This document shows, piece after piece, positions 34,296 through 45,226 of a stretch of 64,000 nt of DNA (within the stretch, counting starts at the first letter, position 1; each line of letters opens with the position of its first letter). The notes under the pieces are model-generated. The model was not told the origin of the DNA and did not search any database. It saw only the letters and a list, made by a program, of their open reading frames with translations. The DNA is from Tetrapyrgos nigripes. Lineage: Eukaryota; Basidiomycota; Agaricomycetes; Agaricales; Campanellaceae. The translations under genes were made by a program, and so were the position numbers. The DNA lies in the NCBI GenBank assembly GCA_013368315.1, contig JAACJM010000364.1, forward strand, positions 1 through 64,000, in the 5' to 3' direction.

Positions 34296-36553
34296 TTAAA
34301 GCGTGCCATCAACTTCCTTCGCGTGACGTATCATCTCCTCTGCTCTCTTAGACCGGGGCCTGATACTGCATTTGAACGGGAGGGGATAACTGTACCAACG
34401 TCGTCAATTTCCTGGATACTAATCAAGGAAAGAGTTTATTCTCACCAAAGAAATCCAGAAGTGTACTCCCCGCTCGGTTCAATGACATTTCCATCCTCGT
34501 CCACGGCTTTCGTTACATCAAAGCATGCTAGAATGCATGCAATAGATATCCAGATAGAAGCTACACCAAGTTCTCTGCCGCTACATGTTCTTTTACCGAA
34601 CCCGAATGCTGGTTCAGGAAAGGGAACATTAGGGTCCAGAGTCCCGTCTTCTTTCAGGAATCGATCTGGGTTGAACAGATGTGGATTTGGACCGTACGTA
34701 GCCTCGTCGTGAAGCATTGCCCTAGTAAATAAAGTATCAACGTTCAACATCGAAATTGTACGAATGCTTACCAGCCATTGGCAATTATCGTAGTGCCTCC
34801 AGGAATGTAATACCCATTGTAGACATCGTCCTCGATACTTTTATGGGGTATGCCTGATGAATTTGAAGAATGCATCAATACTCTCAGGCTAAACGATTTG
34901 TTGGGACGCATATACACTTACCCAACGGAACGACCGGATTCCACCTCAAAGCCTCTCTTAAAAGTGCATCTATATAGGGAACTGATTCGATATCCGAGAA
35001 ATCTGGAAGTCGTTCTCCGCCAGTCAACTCATCGACTGCCAGCTGGCCTTTCCTCTGAGCATCAGGATTCTTAACTAATCCAAGGATAAAGGATGCCAGA
35101 GCTGAGACCGTCTACGAAGAGATCCTGATCAGGTAAGCAATATATCAAGCAAGACGAAAGACTATATACGGACCGTGTCCGCACCGGCTAGTGAGTTGAA
35201 CCATGTATTCGTGATCAAAAAATCGGAAAGGACTGCAAGACACCCCTACTTACCTATATATATTGTCGCTAGAACATTCGAAAGGAGTTTCTCTGCCTCG
35301 GGCCGATGACAGGAGGAACCCGATTCATTCGGGTGCTCCGCCGCTAAGTTCTCCAAATATCGACTAGCCACAGATGGTACAAAGTCACCTTTAGCCTATA
35401 AAATGATGATCTAGTGTCAGACATGAGTGGTATGGAGCTTCAGAATGAACTCACCATGGCGTCTTTAACAAAATCAAAAGCGAGGATTGGCATTGCAGAG
35501 GCATCCTTGCACCACTCCTTGGCTTGACGCTTGAAGCCTGCACCAGGAAACCAATCTGGTACATACTTGAGGAAGGGAAGCTGATCCACTAGGTACGACC
35601 CCGAGTTTGTCGCACAAACGAGCGCATGGTTAGCTCTTTCGGCAATTTCGATAAACGGATCATTTTCAGGTTGTACTTGGATGCCATATGCGATTGAGAG
35701 GACCGTTGTACCGGCCATGCTAGAAGATATCAATGATGGATGATGAGTCCACTGATTAGGGATATAGTAGGAAGTGTTAGTAGGTGGGGTTAAACGCACT
35801 ATCGCAAGTGTTTCATGAAGTCATCGGGTTTATCGAGCAGGCGCCGCAGTAATTGTTCGGTAGCAGAAATCATCGAAGGTCGATAATGAACGACTTTACG
35901 TGGGTTCAATTCTTGACGGAAGCCTTTGCGGTTCTCTACCCCATGGACAGGTTAACATGCATGAATTGTCTCTCGCCAGGAGTCACTAGTCACTGACCTT
36001 TCCACTCATTCCCGTAGGGCATGAAACCGAGATTCCAAGTGAAGCCGACTCTGAGGATTTAGATTAGCTTGAGCTGCCATTGAAGACCGTAAAGAATAAT
36101 AGTCTTACAACTCATTCACCATTGTGAAGCGAGGTCTAGAGCATGTGTCTGGTCAGTTAAGATGCTTAATATTATGCAGACGGCAGCATAATACCTATCC
36201 GAGTAATTCGAAGATCGTTCCCGAAATAAGTCATTTGCTGCTTCAAGCGAGTTGACGACAATGAGCGGTGTACCCCATAGTTTTATTCCAATTATATCAG
36301 AACCTTTCAGACTACCTGTGAGCACTGATAAGTAGAGAAGACCAGAAACTGACTGACAATATCTTTTGGATATATCCCGGTACGCGATCCACTGTCTTTC
36401 TGAAGGAACATCGAAGATGTTACCGATAATAGGGTAGCCAGGAGGACCCGGAGGCAGACCCTTGCCGTAGTATCGGAACAAACATCGCTTGACTATATAG
36501 AGAAAGAGAAGTAGAACCAGAAACTCCGTTGTCTTCGGATTGAGTGCGAGCAT
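34296..36553 (-). CDS. Cytochrome P450 monooxygenase, multi-exon
   Basis: Haem-thiolate monooxygenase, membrane anchored. The start is the ATG at 36553 (MLALNPKTTEFLVLLLFLYI), which gives a hydrophobic anchor and then the Pro-rich hinge LPPGPPGYPIIGN. A GTCAGT..CACAG intron restores KRYCSLKGSDIIGIKLWG, and the next junction gives SSNYSDRPRFTMVNE. Near the C-terminus come DDVYNGYYIPGGTTIIANGW, NPHLFNPDRFL and the haem loop FGFGKRTCSGRELG with the cysteine ligand. A final exon adds YPLPFKCSIRPRSKRAEEMI and a stop at 34296. The layout resembles CYP64/CYP620-type Agaricomycete P450s named after O-methylsterigmatocystin oxidoreductase, but the exact family and substrate are unknown. It appears intact, though not every central exon border was resolved. 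No biosynthetic cluster partners are nearby. Confidence 0.88.
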
Positions 36554-36590
36554 GGAACGATAATGAGCAGACGCCCCTAAGAGTTGTGGC

Positions 36591-36600
36591 TTTATATAAG
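36591..36600 (-). promoter_or_regulatory. TATA box of the P450 gene
   Basis: On the coding strand the sequence is CTTATATAAA, about 40 bp upstream of the ATG at 36553. This argues against an alternative upstream ATG at 36607, which would place the TATA box inside the coding region. Confidence 0.65.
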
Positions 36601-37590
36601 CGGGCATCTAGTTTTTCAATCAACAGCTCGAGGAACTGTTGCTTGACATCGCTTGACTGTTACTTGACTGTTAGTGATGTGGGGCGTAAGGAACAGCACG
36701 GGAGAACCCGTCCCCGCCCCACCAAATTCCCGATTCCGCGCCACGGGAGCGGGACAGGTGACAGGAAGAGATAAGAGATCCCAAACCCGGCCCGAAAAGC
36801 CTGAGCCAAGTCCAGCGAGGTCCAGCCTTGAGGCCCGAAGCCCGGCCTTCATCAGGGGTAGTTATTACGAATGCATCAAGTTTGCACTTCGAAAACAGCT
36901 CTATCAGAATATCATTCTTTCAATCAAATGAGATTGTAGCTGGTAGACGAGTGCATAACTGTGATTCGGTGATGGCAATGAATACTTTGCTTTGACTGCA
37001 TCGACGTCTGCAAACAGACTGAGATCAATAGTTCCCTGGGGAACACTTTGGTCACACGTCCTTTCAAAGTCAAACTACCGCTTCTCCGTCATTGACTATG
37101 CTCTTTGCAGTCACCTTTGCCTCCCTTTCATTCTCCCTCTCCTCCGCTGCCTAGCGCTATTCTCCCCTCTCTCCTACTCTATTCTCGTTCTATTCTACTC
37201 TATCATTCGTCTATTACTTCCCTGTACAAAAAACCCGCAATTTTTGCGATTTTTCCGACTGTGCGCGGCCACGTCACCCGTGTCCCCCTCGACTTCATTT
37301 TCCTTCATCCTCCCGCCGTTTGATCCCAAACACCCCGTCCAACGTGTTCTGCTCTTCATATCTTCCTGGGACTGCAGTTTTTGGGACATTTAGCCGTCTG
37401 ACTGTACCACATCCTTCACATTCTTGACATCACCTCATCCGCCCTTCTCCTCTGTACCATCCCTCTCTGAACGCTTTCCTCCCCTCTTTCTCAACACTTT
37501 TCTTCACTTTTCTTCTCTCTTCCATGATCTCTAGTACTCTGTTGCCTTGGCTGGGTAATCCGCCCACGCTATAAGCAGAAGAACGAGACA
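36601..37590. other. Spacer: GC-rich repeat then pyrimidine-rich LINE leader
   Basis: 36660-36860 is GC-rich with CCCGTCCCCGCCCC and CCGGCCCG motifs, likely a repeat. 37090-37560 is strongly pyrimidine-rich and probably the 5' untranslated part of the following LINE. No gene recognised. Confidence 0.4.
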
Positions 37591-37591
37591 T

Positions 37592-40180
37592 TTGGAGAAA
37601 TTACAAACCACCTTACTTCCGCATTTCGCCCAATTCTCTTTGTTTTTTGTCACTCTCTTCCCATATTATACTGTGGATCTTGACCTCACCAATCCCACCA
37701 ATGCTGTTGCCCTTAATCAAACTGATGACACAATGCAAGGTGTTGAGCACATCTCCCCCTCCACATCGTCTGCTCCATCCTTTTCCTCTATCCTCTCAGC
37801 CGCCAACACCTCTCCCTCCATATCTTCTGCTCCGTCCTTTTTCTCCATTGTTTCGGCTGCCTCCATTTCCACGTATACTCCCCACTTTGCTGTACCAACC
37901 CCGTTCGCATCCTCCCCTTCACGCCCCCTGCCACTAGTACCGTCCTCTACCAACCCCTCTCATCCATTCTCGGCCTCATCCTCGGCCTCTTCCCCTGACT
38001 CTAATTCAAACAAACGCCCTCCCCATGATGCCACTGAATCCACTCGTCCGAAGCGCGCTAAACGCGCGGCCAGTGTAACTAACCGCTGCCCGCCCTCTAA
38101 TCCTCGTTCCACTCTTTCCTCTGGCCCTACACAACCCCTACCTGCTCGTCCTCCCACCTCTCTTGATCCTGTTCGTATTTTGTGTGGAGCCGATCCTCTG
38201 CCTTCCTTACCTGCCCCTCAACCTGTGCCTTCTCAACCTTTGATAAAGAAGAAGGGCAAGGAGCCGGTTAGCAACTCTCATGACTCCTCAGCCCATTCCT
38301 CTTCCGATATTAATGAAATAAAGTCCCGCCTTCAACATGTCGAGTGCGTGTTTTTAACGCGTCGAGTCCAAGTTGGGGGGATGTCGACACCAGCCTCTAC
38401 CATGCCCATGATAGTCTACAACAGGATATCATCTCTACCCTTCACCACACCCAGGATGAACTCTACGACGAAATCTATCGTGTGCAGGATGACGTCCATC
38501 GTGTCGAGGATAATCTCTTAGATGAGGTCAGCGTTATGAGGGCTGAACTCAACCGTCTTGACTCTAAACTCGACAACATCATTCACATGCTCCACCGACC
38601 TTCTCCGTCCTCCCCATCTCCTCATACCCCATCGTCTCTTCATACTCCTCCATCTCTGCAAAAAACACCTTCTCCTCCCACCTCTCCTGTGTCTACCTCA
38701 TCCCAGTCATTACAGTCGTCGTAGTGACCAATGGCTTCGTCAGTGTTCTGGCCATGCCTCTCCTCTCCACCATCTGCGTTCTCCGAGTGTGACTCCTCCC
38801 CGTTCCTCTAACATTTCTCCTGCTCCTCTATTCTCCATCCCGCCTCCACCCTCCCTATTTGACCGTATTGACAAGACTCCTGACGGTCATCACAACGCAT
38901 CCGATGACAATTCTATGTCCTCTACTTCGGCGAAGACGCATCTACCTTCTATGACCCCGTATGAGTCGTCGACTCTTGTTTGTCTGCGCTCTCGCGTACC
39001 CAACGACCTTCTTCCTAACAATGAGGTTCTCGCCTGGGTTGAGGATATTCATTCCTTCGCCTCCCCGGCTACCTTACCTCTACCTAATCATATCATAACA
39101 TGCCCTGCTTATACTCACTCTCTTCTCTTTCTCTCTACTATATCTGATGCCCAAACTTTTGTATCACTATGGAACTGTCCTGCCTCTTCCTTTCCTATTC
39201 TCAGTGATATCCATGCGTACTTCTCTTCTGTTGATGGCTCAGACCGAGTCGATTGACGGTTTGGGGTGGCAGATTCCATCTCGTCGCCTTCTTGAGTCTA
39301 GTCTTCTGTACTCTACCCCTCATGTATCCTCTTTTCATACTGTACCTCGTACTGCCTTTCCTGTATCCACCTCACCAATATCCTCGCCTGTATCCCCTAG
39401 CTCATCTCACAATTATAACAATCATTCTGGTATCCTGAAAGTACGAAGCTGGAACTTAGGTGGTCGCCTCGACGCTAGTAACTTCTGCCACCCCGAATTC
39501 TCCAAACACTTCGAAGGCGTTGACATCTTTATGGTACAAGAAACTCACCTGTTTGAAGATGAAGACGCCCTACTGTCCAGACGGCTTCAACGTCTTCTTT
39601 CGCAATCGCAAGTCTTCCGGTTTGATTTGAAACACCCTTGCGGCAACCAAGGCCTAAGGACAATACAACCACCCGTAACTTACTCTGTCGATACTACAAA
39701 GCCACTTACGAAACACCTGAACATGTTCTCATCCAATCCTCTCATGTTATCTCCATTGTCTCCATTCGTGCCTGTTTCATGCTTTCTCTCAATCCCCAAC
39801 TCAATCCATACAGATTTCCCTCAAACAACGTCGCTTTCGCTCTCTTAAAGTCATGTATTTTCAACTGGGACCTAAGTAGTCCCACATACTGTCAGATTTA
39901 TTCACAAAGTATTGGTTTTATGGAAGGACTTGGGAAAAATTAGAAACTTGGATGAAGAGTCGGATGAAGAAGATTGATTCTGTAGTCTAGGACTCTAGTT
40001 TAGTTTTACGTCGTCCGGTAATAGTATGCTAATGTGGACGGTCTACCCGGGGCTTGACCCTGGAGCTTGCCCCCACGGCGGCTACTCAGTACCCGCTGTT
40101 CCTTGTTGGGACCACGGAGAGTACCCGCACTTGTGCGAAACCCTTTTCCGGTGTAAGCTACAATCTACAATCTAGTCAGT
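37592..40180 (+). pseudogene. Internally deleted LINE: ORF1, start of endonuclease, 3' end
   Basis: A Ser/Pro-rich ORF1-like protein with KRAKRA basic motif runs from about 37592, shifts frame near 38345 into a coiled-coil-like region (LLDEVSVMRAELNRLDSKLD), and shifts again before ending at 39256. At about 39430 the ORF2 apurinic-type endonuclease begins: ILKVRSWNLGGRLD and FEGVDIFMVQETHLFEDED. After FRFDLKHP (near 39635) the sequence jumps to the 3' end of ORF2: YKATYETPEHVLI and FALLKSCIFNWDL. Most of the endonuclease and the whole reverse transcriptase are missing. The 3' UTR (39960-40180) ends in a CTACAAT-type short repeat tail and shares ACCCTTTTCCGG with 45020-45190. Confidence 0.75.
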
Positions 40181-41493
40181 GTTCTTTCCTGTAGGCCATG
40201 AGTCTGAGAGCCTGAAAAGACCTTTCTGAAACCAGGGATAGTAGGCAAGAGGATGCATTTGAGACTTATTCCGATTGATACCTATGTCTTACATTCCATG
40301 GCGGGTGACTGGAGCAAGAACCTGCAGAGCCATTTCAGAATCGTCGAATCTTGCTTTGATTGTGTATGAAGACCTTCAATAGTCAGCTGTCAAATGTAAG
40401 GATGATATTGATATTGCGATCAAAAGTGAAGTGTAGGATAGTAATCGTTAAGGGGTATTAGATAGCGGTGAAGCACCATGGAGAGGAGCTATAGATTGGC
40501 TTGGAATAGAAGATCTCAAGAATATCATAAACAAATTTGCAACAATGTCAATGCCGTTTTAGTAGAAAATGGTTTTGTGAAGAAAATGTAGTGCATTGAG
40601 AGTGTCAAAGCCGTTGTAATCAGGTAGGTGGGGGTGGAAGGAGGACAAGATGTACTTGACGGCTGTCGAATTTTGAGTCTTGACTACATCCATGATCTAC
40701 TTATAACAAGCACTATCCGAATCCAATATTCAGAAATCAGACGAGGTAAGAATAGGGTTTTCTATGTCTACACTTTATGTGGTTTGGATGTGGCTCAATG
40801 TTATGCGTTATCCACCTGCAAAAAATGTACTCAGATACGACTCAGATGTCTCTGAGATATAGTGCATCAGGCTCCAATTCATTTCCCATCGCCCCGTCCG
40901 AACCATTAGAACTTCGTTATAACACATCAATTTCTATATTTTATCAGAATTCCTCCAATGCATGGCATCTGCTCCCATTGCATTTTGCAAGGTATGAATG
41001 CGATACAACGTCGATATAATTCCCCTATTGCAGTTATAGAATCCAAGATGCGATATGATTCCCCAAACGCGTTATATTTCTGCATATGCAATACCCACCG
41101 ATATATTGTCCACATTGCGTTGTATCCCCGTTGTATCAGCGTGATATATTCTTACCGCTTGCCATCATGCGTTACATTTTCCACTATCAAACTACATTTC
41201 TTGTCTTCCAGTGCAAGTAAGATTTGGATTATACATTGGCCACCTTGCGCTATATCCCCGATATGGTGGACTGGACAGCGCAAAAGGGATTGTCAATGAA
41301 GTACAGGATATTACATACAGGAGCTTATTCTGGAGACATTTTGCTGGTGTCAAGATAAAAATTTGGCCCAGTTCAGAAGGTCACTACGGAACTTACAGTC
41401 AAGATCAAATGACTCTTGTTCCGAGAAGGACCTTCCGAATTATGAAAGGACTTAGATTGTGGTGGGCAACTTCCTGTTTTCTCTGAGGAGCAT
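40181..41493. other. No supportable gene; degenerate TGCGTTATAT-rich stretch
   Basis: 40860-41290 contains recurring variants of GCGTTATAT and CGATATA with CCCC motifs at irregular spacing, a diverged repeat of unknown origin. No coding region recognised. Confidence 0.4.
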
Positions 41494-41553
41494 GGCGAGA
41501 TGGCAGAGCGGTCTAAGACGCCGTCCGGAAGGGCGTTTGAAGTAGGCCACCAC
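41494..41553 (+). pseudogene. tRNA-Leu-derived fragment
   Basis: The first 29 bases match the 5' part of the tRNA-Leu genes (GGCGAGATGGC, GAGCGGTCTAAG), then the anticodon arm is missing and a degenerate 3' part (TCCGGAAGGGCG, CCACTCGTTCAC) follows. It is a decayed tRNA copy joined to a LINE remnant. Confidence 0.7.
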
Positions 41554-41559
41554 TCGTTC

Positions 41560-42290
41560 ACATAGGCTTATTACCCCTAAATTCACCGTCCATGGTCAGC
41601 AACTGCAAATCACCGACTTGTTTAAATATGTAGGGATTACTTTCACTTCCACTGAACATGATATCTCCGCTCGAGTATACGGTACCAAAGCTCATGCTGC
41701 ATGGGTCTCTGCTCATGGTGTTCTTGGCTCAGAAAGGCTAGTAGGGAGGGATTGCATGCCACTGAAGCCCCTCAAAGAGCTACATACGGCCTTGGTTGAC
41801 TGCCATCTCATTAGTGGCTGCGAGGTGGTTATAGATGTGTCAAAGAAGGGTATCAATCAACTCCAAGAACTACAGCTTCAGTTCTTGCGCAAAATACTCG
41901 GGCTGTCCAGTAACTCGATCACTTCCCCCCTATTCACTGAAATGGGTCTGCGTCCCTTTCGTGTTCACCAAGTAATTCTCACACTCTCCTACCTAAAATA
42001 TCTGCTGGAACTGCCTGACCACAATTTACAAACTCGCCTGATGTGCTTTGCATGCCCTGTACAACCTACGAATACATGGAATTCCCTGCTGGCTCTCTGA
42101 TCTTGACTACGCCATCCGAGACTTACCTCTCCTTAACAACTTGCTCTTTCTACCTGCTAACAATGATCTCTCACCTCACATCATTGACCTTCTCATAAAA
42201 GCTCTCAGAGGGCTGTCAAACTCCACCCTATCCTCTGACATCAACTCTTTCTCCCGTTTATCACCGCTGTGAAATCATATCGAACCTACC
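41560..42290 (+). pseudogene. LINE ORF2 post-RT fragment
   Basis: Reads DLFKYVGITFTSTEHDISAR, LQELQLQFLRKILGLSSNS and TEMGLRPFRVHQVILTLSYL, the same segment as the copy at 9210-9881 (YVGITMCGG and VQLSFFKRLLGLSKNA). It is interrupted by stops and shifts and has neither polymerase nor endonuclease. Confidence 0.7.
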
Positions 42291-42325
42291 GATCAAAAAA
42301 AAGATACTCATCCCTCGTCTCCTGT

Positions 42326-42737
42326 TACGAGGCCCTTTAGGCCGAGTTAACTTATGTCGACCCCTCAATTGAGTACCAAAGGTTCTCACGGGTTCTAACT
42401 TTTACACACCACCTCAGCGCTCTGAAATGCCCGCACACTGCTATCTCAACTGACGCATTGAAGTATGTCATGATTCATTCCCTTCGCTGTCGACGACTAC
42501 AAGCCCATCAACCACGACAAGCTTCAGACGCGTTTACCTTCCCTCAGCAGCCGTCGAAAGTCGTCAAGAGCCGCTCTCTGAATCACTATTGCTTCCTCCA
42601 CCCCATCCAAGGTCATTTAAAGGCGTCGTTACATTAAGCTATTGAGCTCTATCTAATTTTTTACTGCATACGAAACCATTTTACTTGTCCAATGGGCCTC
42701 GTAATTTGCCATGCGAAGCAGTGGCACTTTTCCCCAG
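42326..42737 (-). repeat. TTACGAGGCC-type interspersed repeat, copy 2
   Basis: On the minus strand it starts CTGGGGAAAAGTGCCA with the hairpin GCTTCGCATGGC and TTACGAGGCCC, and ends with AAGTTAACTCGGCCTAAAGG. It shares its outer blocks with 8712-8980 and with 56421-56654. Confidence 0.6.
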
Positions 42738-42849
42738 TTCTCTGTCTTTGACACTACCTTGTACAAATTAAAACCATCAGCACCGTCGCTCACTCACCCG
42801 GCTCCTGTGTGGCAATGTATCTCCATTTATCTTTCGCTGCTCCCCCGGC

Positions 42850-43362
42850 TAGTGTTGCACAGACTCGGCTCCGGCTCGCTACGGCTCGACTCGGACCATA
42901 GCCGTTAAATTCTCTGACTCGAGCCATGCTGAGTCGATGCAAAACTCTTTGGTCACATTGTTTACAGTACTATAACTATGGGATTATCTTGTCATGCCTT
43001 CTTGCATGTTCTGCGATTGCTCAGAGCACTACTTAGGGTGATGTCGATGCATTACTTGCATTTTTGGTGACTACCGCTAAATCCGAAGCCGTGGGAATAG
43101 TGCTGTCAAGGAACGGTGATTTGCAGTGATTTGCAAATTCTATTCACTGACAACCAAAACACTTTCTGTTAGTAGTTAGCATTTGTGGTACTTCAGTAAG
43201 CTATTAAGACTGTCTGAGAGTGCTGGGGCGGCCTCAAAGAGCCAGTACAACAGCGGATTCTTAGCATCAACTCCAACATTAGCCGACAGTTCCAGAGCCA
43301 TGGCTCAAAACCGGCTCGGCTCAACGGCTTAGCCGAGTGGAGCTGAGTCGTGTGCAACACTA
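42850..43362. mobile_element. 513-bp non-autonomous hAT element
   Basis: Both ends start TAGTGTTGCACA (right end reverse complemented), followed by clustered GGCTCGGCTC-type subterminal motifs. Exact 8-bp target duplication CCCCCGGC at 42842-42849 and 43363-43370. The terminal nine bases equal those of the autonomous element at 11758-16819. The non-coding interior suggests a derivative mobilised in trans. Confidence 0.92.
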
Positions 43363-43370
43363 CCCCCGGC

Positions 43371-43710
43371 CGGGAACCGGAACCGGACGATGTTCGAGAG
43401 CAAAAGATGTGTAGATGATGGAACTTCACATACGAAACACCTAAACACATTCTTATTCAATGCAATTGCTCTCCGGAAATTACATCTCTTCGTACTGCTT
43501 TCATGCAATCACTTGCTCTCAAAGCAACTGCCCCTCGTTCCAACAAAGATGCGTTCGAGTTGTTGAAAAGCTGGATCTTTGACTGGAACTTGGTCTCTAG
43601 GACAGCCACATTCTTTCACAAAGTGTTGAAGGTATGGAAAGATACTTGCAATATCAAAAGGATTGATGAGGAGTTTGAGGATGAGAGGGAATAATGATGA
43701 GCTTCTATTC
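43371..43710 (+). pseudogene. LINE ORF2 C-terminal fragment
   Basis: Reads TYETPKHILIQCNCSPEITS and AFELLKSWIFDWNLVSRTAT, matching TYETPEHVLIQ and FALLKSCIFNWDLSSPT of the LINE at 37592-40180. The 513-bp hAT element at the left was inserted into this or adjoining LINE-derived sequence. Confidence 0.65.
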
Positions 43711-43959
43711 AACTTGGACTGCTAACTCTTGCTTTGCTAGACTTTCTGCTATCAGGTGAAATATGAAGGGTTTTTGTTGATTCAATGGTGGTTTTTCTTT
43801 TTCTTTTTCTGTTCTTATGTATGTGCTTCTCACCTAGCAGTGGCAACTTTTCCCACTGGGTTTTTAATGTCTCCCTGTTTCTACGGCTTTCTTTCAATTC
43901 CTTGCCTCTACTTCGCCATTTGATTCAAAATCTGAGGATCACCAAGAGTTCAGGGAGGC

Positions 43960-44803
43960 TATGGTAATATTTTTCAATAATTCAGAGAGCGGACGTTTCT
44001 GAATTAGCTTTGAACAGGGTGATGATCCGATTTTTTGGTGGAACACATACCTACAGTCCGATGAAGTCAAAGACCTAGCGCAATTTGCGATCAACATCTT
44101 CACAATTATTGTTAATCAAGCCGGCTGCGAACGAACCTTTTCTAAAGCGAAGTTTACACAGTCACCTCGCCGCAATCGCCTTGGACTCTTGAAGATTGAG
44201 AAGCAATCCAAGGCACGTTTTTAAAGTATTCGTGTTTTAGTACTATTTAAACTAATGATAACTCTAACTCTAATCAAGGTCTCTTCTGACATCAGATACG
44301 AGAACCAGAAGGCTGGTCTTCTCAAGCCCAGAACCTCCTGCCAAAATCATAAGGAGTCTTCCGTTGCAGAGCTCCTTGCTGTCCCCTGCTATAGTGATCT
44401 TCTAGAGGATCTACACAATGAGGACAAGACAGAGCGGGGACGTGCTCTTGTGAATTAGCCAGAAAGCTGGCGCACGGAGATGGCCAAATGGATTGCAGAG
44501 GCAAGAGAGGCAGAGCGGCAGGAAGGTTTCGATGAATTGGTAGAAATTGATTCCGATCATTTGACAAGCCTATCGCGACTGCAAAATGTGCTGGAGTCTA
44601 TGCCAAGATGCACAAAACCTGCTTCAATGAAGCTCGAGGCATTATTTGGTGGTTTACCACATCCAGCACGTCTCCCTCGATCCGTGATTGATGAGGAAGC
44701 AGCGCTAATGGAGGCTCTCGCAGATGCCGAGGAAGATGAACGACTTGATGATGGTGCGATCGAGATGAATTCTGACGAAGAATACATGGCTAGACTACAG
44801 TAA
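43960..44803 (+). pseudogene. hAT transposase C-terminal fragment (different lineage)
   Basis: The segment near 44017-44220 reads GDDPIFWWNTYLQSDEVKDL and VNQAGCERTFSKAKFTQSPR, which is the hAT dimerisation region. It is followed by frames containing CYSDLLEDLHNEDKTERG and an acidic tail ending NSDEEYMARLQ. A stop at 44458 and another break interrupt it. Motif wording differs from the transposase at 12079-15751 (VQGSSVPSERVFS), so this is a separate hAT lineage. No 5' part or ends identified. Confidence 0.7.
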
Positions 44804-45019
44804 TTACTACTTAATCTTTCATTTTTTCGAGACTTTAAGCCTTAAAAAAATCACTTAAATTTAACCCTTAAACTGGTTTAAGTCTTAAAGATTTCAAAAT
44901 GTCAACTTTAAGGCTTAAGGTAGAACACTGCTTTGTGTTGTAGCATTTTGTTTACTTACTTTGGGGCCACCGTCTGGACACCGATTGCTCTTTGTATGTA
45001 CTATCACCTGTAACTTATA

Positions 45020-45190
45020 CTTATAGCGCTTCAGCTGGGTAGACGGTCTACCAATGACATGTCGTCATAGCGCTTGCCCCTATCTGACTGTTGCTTACCT
45101 GGCTGAACCAGTCCGTGGTTCCACGGACAGTACCCCCACATTGGGGAACCCTTTTCCGGCGCGGTGTATCCTATCTATCTATGATACATG
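45020..45190 (+). repeat. LINE 3'-terminal remnant with short-repeat tail
   Basis: Shares CACGGACAGTACCC, GGGAACCCTTTTCCGG and the order of surrounding blocks with the 3' UTR at 40020-40180, and ends in TATC/TATG short repeats, as expected for a LINE tail. Confidence 0.6.
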
Positions 45191-45226
45191 TATGTATGTA
45201 CTTCCTCCCTGGCTTCAAGTTTCAGG

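Noticed and set aside
36601..36607. Alternative P450 start at 36607 (MPAYIKPQLL)
   Set aside because: The codons pass through a TATA box and lengthen the protein ahead of a normal membrane anchor that starts at 36553.
40860..41290. Telomere- or satellite-like array
   Set aside because: The TGCGTTATAT variants are irregular in spacing and sequence; no fixed unit can be defined.
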